This document shows positions 11,211 through 22,040 of a DNA stretch of 64,000 nt, piece after piece. The notes under the pieces are model-generated. The model ran no database searches. It was given only the letters and a program-made list of their open reading frames with translations, and was not told where the DNA came from. Each line of letters opens with the position of its first letter. Position 1 is the first letter of the stretch. The translations under genes were made by a program, and so were the position numbers. The stretch spans positions 8,663,716-8,727,715 of the forward strand of contig NC_087067.1 of assembly GCF_963678635.1 (NCBI RefSeq). The letters are read 5' to 3'. This DNA comes from Symsagittifera roscoffensis (taxonomy: Eukaryota > Xenacoelomorpha > Acoela > Convolutidae).

Positions 11211-12237
11211 CCCGAGTCGAGATTTGTGACATAATTTGAAGCATGATTTGAACGGTTTGAGCGGTTTTTTAGACAATTACGCTCAAAATCTTGCTTCAAA
11301 ATGAGCCATTTGAGCGGTTTTTGAACGGTTTATCTAAAAAAACCGCTCAAAAACCGCGCAAGGTTTGAACGGTTTGAGCGGTTTATCTAAAAAAACCGCT
11401 CAAAACCGTTAAAATCTTGCTCGGTTTTTAAGCGGTTTTTTAAGATAAACCGTTCAAAAACCGCTCAAACCACTCAAATTTTACATATTTTCCAGTGGTT
11501 ATTTTGCTCGAGCATTTGGAAAAAGTCGCTCACATTGTTTTTGGTCAAGACATCGAAAAATATCTTGCTTTATTTGAGAACGGTTAAGCCATTTTTTTAA
11601 ATTGTAGATAGTATTTCAACTACATCTTAGCGTGGGTTGACCAAAAATGCTTATCCTACAATTTCCATTTATGAAAAAATGCTTATCCTACAATTTCCTG
11701 CAGTTTCATAGACTCAGAAAATTGTTTAAAAAAAAACTCTAGGATAAGCGTTTTTTCATATATCGAAATTGTAGGATAAACATTTTTTCATAAGATTATC
11801 CTGTTGTGTTTTACTGTTGTATTTGATTCAAATAGCCGGAGAAACTAGAATTTTTCCGTAGATTTGATGCAGGCAATTGTATGATAAGCATTTTCGGTGT
11901 GGGGAAATGTAAGATAAGCAATTTCGGTTTATGGAGGTCAACCCGGGGTCACCACCCTTTCCAGGCCTTTTTGTTGGTTTTAATCGGTTTTCTTTATAAG
12001 ACCGCTCAAAAACCGTTTAAAAACCGCTCAAATCTTGCTTGAAAAACTGTTCAAAAATCACCGCAAGAAATGAGCGGTTTTAAGCGGTTTTTTAAGCAAG
12101 ATTTGAGCGGTTTGAGCGGTTTTTCCAAAAAAAAACCGCCCAAACCGCCCAAACCGCTCAAACCGCTCAAATCTTGCTGAAAAACCGCTCAAACCGCTCA
12201 CATCTTGAGCGGTTTTTGAGCGGAATCTCGACCCGGG
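11211..12237. mobile_element. Fold-back element with CCCGRGTCGAGATT inverted termini
   Basis: The left end CCCGAGTCGAGATT (11211) and the right end AATCTCGACCCGGG (12224-12237) are inverted copies. Both ends carry arrays of GAGCGGTTT / AAACCGCTC words in both orientations (11236-11480 and 12001-12222), giving extensive hairpin potential. No transposase frame is visible, so the element is non-autonomous. A second element (11634-11947) is nested inside. A truncated copy is at 2945-3547, and CATGAGTCGA-type sequence flanks both copies. Confidence 0.7.
11634..11947. mobile_element. 314-bp MITE with GGGTTGACC inverted termini, nested
   Basis: The left end GGGTTGACC followed by GCTTATCCTACAATTTCC is mirrored at the right end by GGAAATGTAAGATAAGC ... 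GGTCAACCC. Related ends occur at 3368 (left) and at 394-408 and 6781-6795 (right). No coding capacity. Confidence 0.65.
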
Positions 12238-12780
12238 ACACATGAGTCGATCGTGAGTCGCCCAGTGTAGATAAATGAAAACGCTTTCCTTTTAAATTAA
12301 ACTGGCCCACCACCCAGATCGCAATCACGTTGCCCAAGGTCCAGGCGTTTTTTTTGTGGTAGATCTGTATAAAGCTGTATTTCATTTTTTATAAGGTTCA
12401 AGGTCCAAGCAACAGCGTATAAGGCTTCGAAACATTCGGATGGGTTTTTTTACAGCTCTTTCCAAATTTTTATCACAAGGACTTCGAAAAAACTGAAAAA
12501 TTTTTTTTCGTGAAGTTGGAAAACAATCCAAGTTTTGTACAGTAATCTCTTCTTTTTTTTTCTGTAAATCGTTTATAATTTTACAATCAAAAACTTGAAG
12601 CAATTTTGAAAATCAAAGCAATTTTGTGAACAATTTCTGAATTCCTAGAAATAGCAATCAAATTAAGACAAAAATTTAGCTAAACGATCAAATTTAAGTA
12701 ACCAACATAACCAACTTTAATTTAAAACGTAGAAAAGACTTTATGTGCGTTGAAATTCGCATATCAGTAAAATGGAAAAA

Positions 12781-12965
12781 AAATCTATTATAATTTAGTT
12801 TCATTGTCAGTGTCCACAAAAGTGAAAGAAATTGATTATAATGGACGAAAAAAGGATTTTGTTGCCTCGAAAAATAGTAATATTTAAATCCGTTTTTAAT
12901 TGATAATAATCGATTTGTTTTCACTTTTGTGGACACTGACAAGGAAACTCAATTATAATCGATTT
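12781..12965. mobile_element. 185-bp palindromic MITE-like element
   Basis: The left arm (12781-12843) and right arm (about 12905-12965) are near-perfect inverted repeats. The central core TTGTCAGTGTCCACAAAAG (12804 onward) is mirrored exactly by CTTTTGTGGACACTGACAA (12924-12942). Apparent minus-strand reading frames here are a by-product of the palindrome. No target duplication could be defined confidently. Confidence 0.7.
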
Positions 12966-13100
12966 TTATTCATGGAACTCCAATGCGGGTAGGGTGGTTG
13001 CCGATAACTTAAACGTTTTTTGGTAAATCAGCTATAACTGGATGTACTCATTTCGCCCTACCTTTTACGAAAAAAAAAAACAAAACTAATCGATGAAACA

Positions 13101-13250
13101 ATGGGCAACACGGAACTTCGAGACAGCTTACTCATGTTGTTAAACTGCCGAAAAATGATCAAAACACTGGTAGCTATGCGTCATATGAAGGAAAGTATGA
13201 CAAATGAAGACAAGCAAATGATGGCTGTTGATGATAATCCGATGCTTTGA
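13101..13250 (+). other. Short unrecognised reading frame
   Basis: An ATG-started frame of 49 codons ends in TGA. The same reading frame stays open past the stop (ATG at 13275, to 13469, 64 codons). The local composition is more coding-like than the surroundings, but no family or motif is recognised. It could be a gene relic or unannotated exons. Confidence 0.2.
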
Positions 13251-14966
13251 ACCGAAGTCGATGGCAGCGAGGCGATGGGTACGATCAATAGAGCATACGA
13301 TATCACTGCACGATACCCAGTAGAATACACGGCGAAGATGGTAGGTGACAATTTTTTACGGGCTGAGTCATTCTTGGAGTCTTGCTTTCTGTTGGAAACT
13401 TTTCTTACTTCGCTAGTCGCGTCAACTTGTCTTTTCCTTTTTGCGACTCAAGTGAATTGGTTATCGTGATATCTGTTAGAAAAATTTAGTGACGGCATAG
13501 CACTTACGCTGAATTTTTGAAAAGGAGCTGTTTTTTTCCCGAATTAAAACCGTCTCGTTAAGACTTCAATAGTAAGATCAAGAATAACCGATCAAGTGAC
13601 TGATTTAATGGTTTGCAAGTTTGAAGTGAATTTTGGTTTCCCGCTCGTTTTTTTCCGGCTTATTAAATTTTATCAACTGATGATGTGGTAAAAACCAATC
13701 TCAATCAAAGCGGTTGTGTGGATCGTGCGGACCAATAGGAATTCTGTCCGAATTCTTCTTCAGATTGTTTTGACAGATGACTATAACGCTGTTTCAAATT
13801 GACGTCTTTATTATAACGTTTTTCAAGTGATGTTCAGTGCCTGAGAGCGGTAAGTTAGTTGCTGGCTGTTGTTCCCAGCCCAAAGCTCGCCCTTAATTGA
13901 TCTCTATCGTGATATTGTTGCCATCTTGAGTATTGGAAGCGCATGTTTACTTGCAACGGAGCAATGATTGGTCGATTTGTTCAATTTTCCTGTCTCAAGT
14001 TCAAAACATGTTTGACATGATCGACAACAAAATTATCCTAAACACTGCAACTAAAATTATTTGAAACAGCCTTGAACAGAACGATATGACCATTCAACCT
14101 ATTGGGAGGTGAAAGAGCAGAAAGGGTAACTTGTGTTCTTCTGTCAAAATATCCACTGTTTCAATACGATGGAAGCAATGTTGTCCTATCATCATTTCTA
14201 CCTCGGAGTTTTGGTAAACAACCAAATCAAACTACAAGTTCACATCATCAATTTCCTCGTTGATACCTTCTTTCATAAGCGGTTAAATTCGAAAAGATTA
14301 GCTCTCCGATAATGAATTAACTGATATTTGAATTAGTTTTTTTTGCTGGAAAACAATACCATTCAGTATCAGCACTAGAGGTGATGCCAGCTACGAACGC
14401 TGGTCAGAGAGTTTCGAGGACAGCCAAGATTGACTACACGGTCTATCACACAAAACGAGCCATTGACTTTTATGGTATTAGCAATGTTACGTAGACTCCC
14501 GTACGTTAATGTTGTTTGCAGGAAACGATTCTAACTTGGCTTTACTTTCATGGTATTGTTCTTTGTGTGGAAACATGGGTTCTGCTTCGTACAGGAAAAT
14601 AGTATGTTAGCTCTCACAATGATCTTTAGTGCACTTTCTAGCTCAATGGCAGTATCGAAACGAATGATCATGTTTCAACGAGAAAAAAAATTACTTTTCT
14701 GTTCGGCTTCAAACTCAATACAATGCGTCTCTTTTTTTAGTTTTGCAATCCCAAAAAACACAAATTCTTTATTACAAAGAAATTTTTTCTTATTGTTTAA
14801 CATCGGTTTGTTTCTATATGAAGGTAAAGTTTTTCTGGTATCTTTTGTCCATCGCCGCAATGGAAATCTTCATGTGTAGATATTATAGGAGAGCTGGTTC
14901 GCAGGCACTCATGAGTTTTTGCTTTTTTAGCATAACCATACGTTGAAGCATAATTAAGTAAGGCAA

Positions 14967-15244
14967 TACAAGTTACGTCCAAATCTTTGCTTCATCCGAG
15001 ACATTTTCAATATCAATTGCAATTTTTATATGGCCTGTTTGAACAGTAATAAACTTTCAAGACCGTCTGTGTAAGACAGTATTTTACAAGTTTGAAATCG
15101 TTTGATTCGAAATTGATAATTTTAAAATCAAATTGATAATGAAATTGCGCACAAAAAGCCGCCAAAAAATGACCGAATCTCGTGTCCAGGTGATGAGTGC
15201 CTCTTCTTACATCTTCCAGAGCAAATTAAGCTGGATACGAATGA
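14967..15244. repeat. Direct repeat member A (~280 bp)
   Basis: Starts ATACAAGTTACGTCCAAAT and ends AAGCTGGATACGAATG. It aligns along its whole length with 16905-17183 with scattered substitutions and small indels. Member B directly follows PLE-derived sequence, so both may be parts of old PLE copies. Confidence 0.6.
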
Positions 15245-16439
15245 TTTCTTTTTGACTGTCACAAGCTTTTTTTGCAACCTAAGCTTAAGATCATCAACTA
15301 GAGCAATCGAGTATACAGTGCAGTAAAATTGTTTGAAACTCTCATGAAACTGAAGTGGCTCAACGTTCATTGTATTGGTATAGTTTTCAATCTTACAGAG
15401 TGTTCTTAAGTTTTGAATCGTAACATCTTTTTCTTCAAGTTGGTTGTCATGATCCGACAATGGAGAAATCATTTTGACGTGATAAGTTGGTAGGCAATTG
15501 AAACGAAGTTGATTTGCATTATGTTATAACATTGTCTTGATGAGATTAGATACCAGGGAACGAGTGTGGGTTGCAGCAAAGATTATGATTAAACAGGAGG
15601 GTTCACGGTCGAAGCTACGTGCGGCTGAGATGGAAGTGTATGTTTACTCTAGCTAAAAAGACCGTGTGAGCTAATCAAACTGGGTTTTCAACGTATTTTT
15701 TTTTCATCGGTTGGATTGGGCGGAGCGTTGCACTGAAACGATGGACGGTAGTTGTCGTTTCTACTAGTTGATGCACGTATGGCGGAGGTACAAAACCATA
15801 TGGCGCGAGCGGCTTCTTGGGTGAGAGTTTTCGTTTTTTTGTCTAATTTTCGGGACATTCATTATGAATTCACAACAATAATTGAAGTCATTTGAAAAAT
15901 CCGAACAACTCAGAATTTTTTTAAAGAATTTAAAAAAACGGTGAAAACTGAACTGAATTAAATTCAAAATAAGGTATAACGTAACGATAAAAAAAATTTA
16001 AACTAAGATAACCTCTGCTAGAACCAGCCCAAAAAATGTAATTGAATTGCGAAAATTAGATCTTATAATTGTACTAGTGAATACGCGCTAATTGGCTCCG
16101 ACTTGAGGAATCTTCCTTGTTGCTGCAAATATTGCTGTTTTACTTTCCTTTAATTTGTAGATTTATTCACCCCTATGTTTTGATAATTTAGTTTAATCCC
16201 ATTCAACATCTAGTTCTCCTCCTGGATGGTTGTGGCCTAAGCAGTAAAAAAAATTCATTTTCTGTTCGAGTAAGATTTAAAATCTGGTAGTTTTTTTTTC
16301 TTTTTTTTGGATCTCAAAAGTTGAGAAGTCCCGGTAAGGCAAATTTTAAGATTGACGCAAGTGCACAAGACTGTGCTAAATGATTGAAACGAACATCCTT
16401 TGATAGCGGCGTTGAGAAATAGATATTAGCTTTTTTCCT

Positions 16440-16960
16440 TTCTTGCTTGAAAAACATCTTAACAAAATCTGTCCCGAGTGTTTCAAAAGCTATAGAAAAC
16501 GACAAACTATCGACATAAGATCACGTAAAATGCGGTGATCTATCAGTTAGAAAATACCGATTTGTAGGTAAAAGCGTATGGTACAAGAAAAAATGCATCT
16601 GATACTGGAGAAAGAAGAAAGTCATTTCTGTTACATTGATGGTTTTGTGAGGGCAGTGGAGTGTGATAATGGACAAAAGTTGCAGTCAGCAGACAAACTA
16701 CATCACAATTTACAGTTCACCATAGAGATCCCGAACTTATGTGGAAAGCTCGGTTTTTTGATTTACAAGAATTAAACAGGAAAACTCAGTGTGGACGGTA
16801 TTAAAAATAAAAAAAAAACAGGTACCAAAAATTTTTTTAGAAAATAATTGCCCCTATATTACAAAAAAGTGTGATTGAAGGAACTGGTAACCATGTTTTC
16901 AACGGATACAAGTTACGTCCAAATGTTTGCTTCATCCAAGACACTTTCAATATCAGGTGC
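16440..16960 (+). pseudogene. Penelope-like element RT fragment 1
   Basis: In order it shows a Cys motif (N-K-I-C-P-E-C), an RT catalytic-motif relic (F-C-Y-I-D-G in place of YxDD, near 16632), then L-H-H-N-L-Q-F-T-I-E-I-P-N and G-K-L, and further on T-G-T-K. This is the order found in the C-terminal half of Penelope-like reverse transcriptases. Stops and frameshifts are present. The second catalytic Asp is replaced by Gly. Confidence 0.65.
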
Positions 16961-17183
16961 AATTTTTATATGGCCTGTTTGAACAGTAATAAATTTTCAA
17001 TACCGTCTGGTGTAAGACAATATTTTTTAAGTTTGAAATCGTTAGATTCAAAATTGATGATTTTTAAATCAAATTGATAATTGCGCACAAAAAAGCCGAT
17101 AAAAATTGACCGAAATCTCGTGTCCAGATGATGAGTGCCTCTTTTTACATTTTCCAGAGCAAATTAAGCTGGATACAAATGTT
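16905..17183. repeat. Direct repeat member B (~280 bp)
   Basis: Same order of sequence as 14967-15244 (ATACAAGTTACGTCCAAAT ... AAGCTGGATACAAATG). It lies between the first and second PLE fragments. Confidence 0.6.
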
Positions 17184-17229
17184 TTTATTTTGTTTTTGAA
17201 AAATCTAGTGTAGGATACTCCTGAATTGT

Positions 17230-17940
17230 TCTTTCCCGGAAATTATGTTAACGAAATCTATCCGGAGTGCATAAAAAGGGTCAAAAACAGGTGAAAAGGT
17301 GTAGAATGTGAGAGCTGATAGAACTGCGATCACGTAAGACGCTGTGATATATCATCTTATGAGTACCGATTTTTATTTAGAGTCGTCTGGAACAGTAGAA
17401 TATGCATCTGGTGTTGTGGAAAAATGTGAGTCAGTTCAGCAAGCTGACTTTTTTCTACGTTACATTGATGATATAGCGAGGACAGTGAAGTGTGATACTG
17501 AAAATTTATTGCGGGAAGGAAAAAAACTTTATCATATTTAACATTTCACAAAAGAGATACGGAACACATCTAAAAAGCTGAATTTTTTTTGACTGACAAG
17601 ACATAAACAAAAAAACTTCCTGCGGATTGTATCAAAAACAGGCAACAAAATTCTGTCCTACGAAGTTTTAGAAAATGCGCAGCCCTCCAGAACAAAATGT
17701 GTTTGAATGAGATCATCACGTTTTTTCGGCAGTAGGTACACACGGGATAAATTTCAAAACGACGAAAATCAACCGTAAAGAATGATTGGGCAACTAATGT
17801 CTGGAAATTTGTGCGTCACGGGCGGCATCGCAAGCTTATGAAAAAACTATCAACAAACAAACCGCATAACACTATACATTTCACAATAGAGATTTCGAAC
17901 ACATCCAGAAAGCTAGATCAATTTGGTTTTTGTTAGATCA
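17230..17940 (+). pseudogene. Penelope-like element RT fragment 2
   Basis: The same module order as fragment 1: a decayed Cys motif (P-E-C ... G-V-E-C-E), then R-Y-I-D-D-I-A-R-T-V-K around 17458 with both catalytic Asp residues intact, then a decayed post-catalytic region. A further partial copy of the H-F-T-I-E-I module follows near 17880. It is broken by stops and is not functional. Confidence 0.65.
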
Positions 17941-18499
17941 TGATGTGAAAAGTGAAAGTTTTTCAAACTAATCTCTCAAGTTTTAGTGTTAAAAAGTTTT
18001 TATGCGTTTTCGGAGTTTTTTTGTTTTCTACTCAATATATAGTGACCACTTTGTAAAATTTAAAAGTCTATTCAGTGCTGATAGTGGTAACTCTCGTCCG
18101 CTTCTGTGAAGTTGTTCTCTTTGCAATTTAGTTAGATCCATCATTTTTTGATTTCTTCAGATTGCAATGCTACGCTTGCGTTGTAACGCTATTTATGTCC
18201 AGGTTTTTTTCGCATGTGATATGGTTTCATTAAAACATTTTTCTTAATGGAAGCGAGATAGCGAGCGTAGTGTTATATTTGTAATCCAATTTTTTCTCAA
18301 TTCTTGTTGCTATGAAGCGGTATGCATCAGCGGACAAATTGAGAAAATTTTAGTCTGTTTTGCTAAACTTGCCCTTGAGTAAGCTTGTTACAAGAAAGCT
18401 GTCTAGCAAGGAGGGCATCCCTCGTAGTAATTTTAACCAACTAATGGCTGAAAGAAGACAACCTGCATTGATGAAAGATTTATCGGGTTGAAGTTGTTA

Positions 18500-18990
18500 C
18501 AAGAGAATCAAAATAGAGTCTGCCCTGGTTGTCAGAAGAAAATTACGTATCAAAATAAGGGCTGAAATGGGAAGCCCGCTTGAATTGATACCAACTTAGT
18601 GGTAAACTATCAGAGTCCGAATACATTACCCTTGCTGAAAGATTCTGGTGTTGCAGGACATGCTTGAAACAACAGAAAAAGAATCTGTCCGAGACGGGTG
18701 TAAATTTTTATTTTATTTTTTTTGTGGCTGATAAAATTAGAACTATGATAGTGATCCTTGGATTGACCTTGAGGCTGCTAAGAAATTGCATCCAAACTTG
18801 TGATTTACCCTAGAAGAAATAGATGAGAATGGTAATTTTGCCATCCTTTATTTATTTGTAACTGTCAACTCACGAAAACAGATCACATTTGGGTGGTACC
18901 AGGAAACCACTGATATCGGCATTTTTCTTGATTTTAGAAGCTGTGCCCCTTTGCAGTGCAAAACAAAAAAAACGTAATAGAAGGGACCCG
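18500..18990 (+). pseudogene. Penelope-like element RT fragment 3 with PHD-like finger
   Basis: A Cys-rich segment (C-P-G-C-Q-K-K-I-T-Y-Q-N-K-G, then after a frameshift S-E-S-E-Y and F-W-C-C-R-T-C) looks like a PHD-type finger. It is followed by the post-catalytic RT module L-H-P-N-L, F-T-L-E, N-S-R-K-Q-I-T-F-G-W-Y-Q and D-F-R-S-C-A-P-L-Q. The latter is a strong Penelope-family signature. The YxDD box itself is lost. Confidence 0.7.
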
Positions 18991-19075
18991 AATTGGGATA
19001 AACTCGAAAAAAAATTCATTTTTTGGCTGAAGTGAATATTTTTTCTATCTCAACTGAAAAAATTAGAACGTCACA

Positions 19076-20147
19076 GTGGATTCTTTGTGTGAGTTTGAAG
19101 CGGCGGCTAAAGTTTTTGTAAAGCGACTGAAACAGACACCATCTGATAGGGGGCTGAAAAAAGCTAGAAATGTCTCTAACAGAACGCACAATGATCTTTT
19201 AGCGGTGCCATTTGAGAAAGGGGTTGGAATTTGTTTAATGAAAAAAAATCGATACGAAGCCAAACTACTAGAACATTTACAGTCGGACAAAACGAAAGCA
19301 ATGAATAACACTGATGATTCGATGGTGTTGAAAATTGAGAAAAAATCAACAAAGAACTGTTGAATCTGAGAAAGAGCAAGGAGATAGGTGGGTAACTGTA
19401 CGCCAAATTGAGTTCAACAGGTAGTTAACCTGCTCTTTTGTACGGTTTAGCAAACCTACACAAGAAAGACTATTGCGCCTTGTTCTATTTCTGCCTTGAA
19501 GCTCATATGTGAAATTGAACCAGATATTGGCCAAATTTTATCAATGAAATTGAGGTAGCGAAAATAGAAACAAACACGCAAGAAGCGCGAAAGATTATTG
19601 GAAAGGTTGAATTAGACTCTGATGAGAACATAAATTCTTTGGATTTCAAAAATGTGTACTCTAATGTTCCACTGAAAAAATCTATCGGCATTGCACTCAG
19701 AATACATTATTAGCAGAAGAAATCTCCTGACATTGCACACAAGACTTTGAAGACATTGCTAAGCCTTGCTGTAGGTCGAGTACACTTTAAGTGCAATGAT
19801 ATCTGGTATACACACAAGGATGGTTGGCTATGGGAGCCTCTCTTGCAGCCATACTGGCAATTTTGGGGATGAAAGAGGTCGAACCTGTATTGTGCAAAGA
19901 GATTCCCAAAGATTGCAAGGCTATTGAAGATCTAAAATGCAACTTTCCAGAATGTAGGAAAAAAAATCAATAGTCAGAATGGTGTTGAATGAAAAAATGT
20001 CCAAAATTGGTTCCATCAAAATTGTAGTAACAAGCTTCAAGAAATGGAATAAAGAAACATAGCTAATACTGTTTGGTTTTGCTCGGCGTGATTAGAGGTA
20101 AGAGAATAAAAACAATACTCAGAGGAAATGAAACTCTTTCTGAGATA
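19076..20147 (+). pseudogene. Penelope-like element, RT part of the best copy (left segment)
   Basis: Motifs in order: D-L-L-A-V-P-F-E-K-G-V-G-I-C-L-M-K-K (about 19193-19250), S-L-D-F-K-N-V-Y-S-N-V-P (about 19635), and L-A-M-G-A-S-L-A (about 19825), all characteristic of Penelope-like RTs. A Cys-rich segment follows (C-N-F-P-E-C near 19940, then G-V-E and N-W-F-H-Q-N-C). Several stops and frameshifts show decay. The segment ends at the solo gypsy LTR. Across that LTR the sequence rejoins into the catalytic box, continuing at 21035. Confidence 0.75.
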
Positions 20148-21034
20148 TCTAACAGTCGCCTACTTCAGTCACATATGAGTTTACAGAACAATAGGCCCTA
20201 TAACATTTGGCTTAACAGCCAGGGACACTATCTCTTGTGTTTTTCTACCTCAAGCGGTCGGAGCCAATTCGGTTCACTTGCAACATGAGACTTAACCCCG
20301 CGTTACAGCTTAAAGGCCACTACCAAAATCCCCCCCCCCAACTCTAGAAAATAAGAACGCCCCCATATTAAAATATCAAAATACCTAAAATATGCAAACG
20401 CCGTTAAAAACAGGGTCGGAAACTTATGTATAGTTATTTTTTATTAGACAGTGGACCTTTGATCCATTTCAGATGGATCAACCTAAAAACTCTACCTAAC
20501 TCAACATAACAATATAAAACACACTCAAAAAAATTAAATTAGGTACTCGCATACCGACACGACCTCTAGAATTGAGTAATTAAATTATAAAGCAACTCTA
20601 GAATTGATTGGGTAATAAAGTTTCACTCAAGAATTTTGAAATAAACAAATTTTGACACAAGAAACAAATTTTGGATCTGGACCATTGGGCAGCTTCAGCT
20701 GTCCACCTTTCCACCGAAGGTTCTTACTGGTCCACTCTAATTTCCCTCTTCTCCACTCCCGATGACTTTCCGTCTTCTGCCAAGAATAAGACAGCTCTAC
20801 TCTTGTTCGATTTATGTATTAAAAATTGCGAAGGGCAATTTCCCGTTGCTATTTTTGACTACTTTCCCGTGATTGTAGTTCAGTTTTTCTTCTTATTTTC
20901 CGGTATTTTCAGTTGTCGCAAGAAACATGAGCATGACCTGCTCGATTCCAATTTTTGAAAAATTGAATTTCACCCCAAAATCAAGACTAAACCTTTTTTC
21001 AAGGGCAAACTTCCAAATATGGCCGACTGGCACA
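20148..21034 (-). mobile_element. Solo LTR 1 of the giant gypsy family (inverted)
   Basis: This 887-bp segment is a diverged reverse complement of the 904-bp LTR of the element at 25705-48491. Shared parts include the GGTCGGAGCCA and TTAGACAGTGGA regions, the GATCCAT...ATGGATC hairpin and the terminal GACTGGCACA. It is flanked by ATA (20145-20147) and ATA (21035-21037). Removing it with one ATA rejoins the PLE catalytic reading R-Y-V-G-D. It contains a run of ten C (20331-20340). Confidence 0.88.
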
Positions 21035-21784
21035 ATATGTAGGTGATGTCTTCAGAACTGTGAAAATTGATTCAGAAGAAAATTAAACGCTGCAAATAAA
21101 TAACATCATAGTCTACAGTTTACTTTAGAAAGGGTTAACGAGAAAAGCAAGTTAGCCTTTCTTGTCCTTAACGTTAACATGGACTCACGTAAAAAGGTAA
21201 TCTAAAATGTAATCTAAAGTAATGTATCGAAAACAACTGATACATGGACAGTTCTTAATTTCAGGAGCTGTACCGGTATTATCAGAACCCCAGTGTTAGC
21301 AAAACATAATAGAAAGCGCAGTTCATTGAATTTTTAGAAGCACGTCAACTTGGAATAAGTTCGATGAGACCTGAATGTAAAAAGGAAACGTTGGGTGGAC
21401 AACCAATTTCCAGAATCTTGGTCTGATAGAGTTGTATCGAGGAATTTGACGGACTCATCAAGGAAAAGCGAAATTGAGCACTGGTAAGGACTACTCGCAG
21501 GAGGTTTTGATAAAACAGGTATACCACTCATGATGGTTGTGCAGTACACAGGCAATGAAAGTCTGATCTTTGCAAATAATGTGCAAGTTATCAATTGTTT
21601 TCAAAACCAGAAAGCTGAAAATCTGCCTACCAACCTTGAAGTCTTCTTTTTCGCTGGAACTGAAATCAAAGGTGGCTTACAAGTTTTCATGTTGTGAATG
21701 TAACTCCACCTATTTTGGCCAAACTGTTCGACATCTAACCACTAGAATTGACGAACACCGAAAAAAAAGACTCACCAGTAGAAC
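21035..21784 (+). pseudogene. Penelope-like element, RT end and GIY-YIG start (middle segment)
   Basis: Continues the PLE after the solo LTR: the catalytic box as Y-V-G-D (decayed YxDD), L-P-F-L-S-L, F-R-S-T-S-T-W-N-K-F-D-E. Then comes the linker T-R-K-L-K-I-C-L-P-T-L-K-S-S-F and the endonuclease start, Y-K-F-S-C-C-E-C-N-S-T-Y-F-G-Q-T and H-L-T-T-R-I-D-E-H (21678-21760). Those are the two Tyr-containing blocks and the conserved Arg region of GIY-YIG nucleases in endonuclease-bearing Penelope elements. Frameshifts and stops are present. The domain is cut at 21784 by the copia element and resumes at 48515. Confidence 0.8.
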
Positions 21785-22025
21785 TGTTAAGTTTCGGAGA
21801 AACGACCTCTCACTTTATAAAGAAGTCATTTCCCAATTTTTGGTTCAAAAAAAGAACATGATTGGATATCGCAGGATGTCACGCGATATCGCGCGATGTC
21901 ATATCACGAGATCAGATCTCAACAGGTGGTTAACTTTCCATATATATAGAAGTTGATTTACTACTCTTTTATCGCTCTCTAAATAACCTGTTGTTTATAC
22001 CTAGTTTTGCTGCCAACCTGTGAAA
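21785..22025 (+). repeat. Copia 5' LTR
   Basis: A 241-bp LTR starting TGTTAAG and ending just before the primer site. It matches 25497-25704 plus 48495-48514. The 3' copy lacks about 13 bases (TAGTTTTGCTGCC). It preserves the uninterrupted version of the site into which the gypsy element later inserted in the 3' LTR (CTGTTGTTTATACC). Confidence 0.85.
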
Positions 22026-22040
22026 GGTTATGGGTCCAAC
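22026..22040 (+). promoter_or_regulatory. Copia primer-binding site (initiator tRNA-Met internal half)
   Basis: GGTTATGGGTCCAAC directly follows the LTR. It matches, with two changes, the complement of the anticodon-arm region of eukaryotic initiator tRNA-Met. Drosophila copia is known to prime from a cleaved tRNA-iMet fragment at this kind of site. Confidence 0.75.

Larger units (their letters stand above)
12966..16430. other. Unresolved degenerate region
   Basis: Mixed composition, less AT-rich than the flanks, with short open stretches but no gene I recognise. It contains one member of a 280-bp direct repeat (14967-15244). Given the PLE fragments downstream it may be old retroelement DNA, which is inference only. 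Confidence 0.35.

Noticed and set aside
12694-12942. Minus-strand 82-codon frame
   Set aside because: Lies within the palindromic MITE and has no protein features.
15128-15472. Minus-strand 114-codon frame
   Set aside because: Overlaps the 280-bp direct repeat, has no recognisable domain, and the repeat's other copy does not keep it open.
19063-19691. Minus-strand frames over the PLE RT
   Set aside because: The plus strand there carries clear Penelope RT motifs; the antisense frames are shadows.
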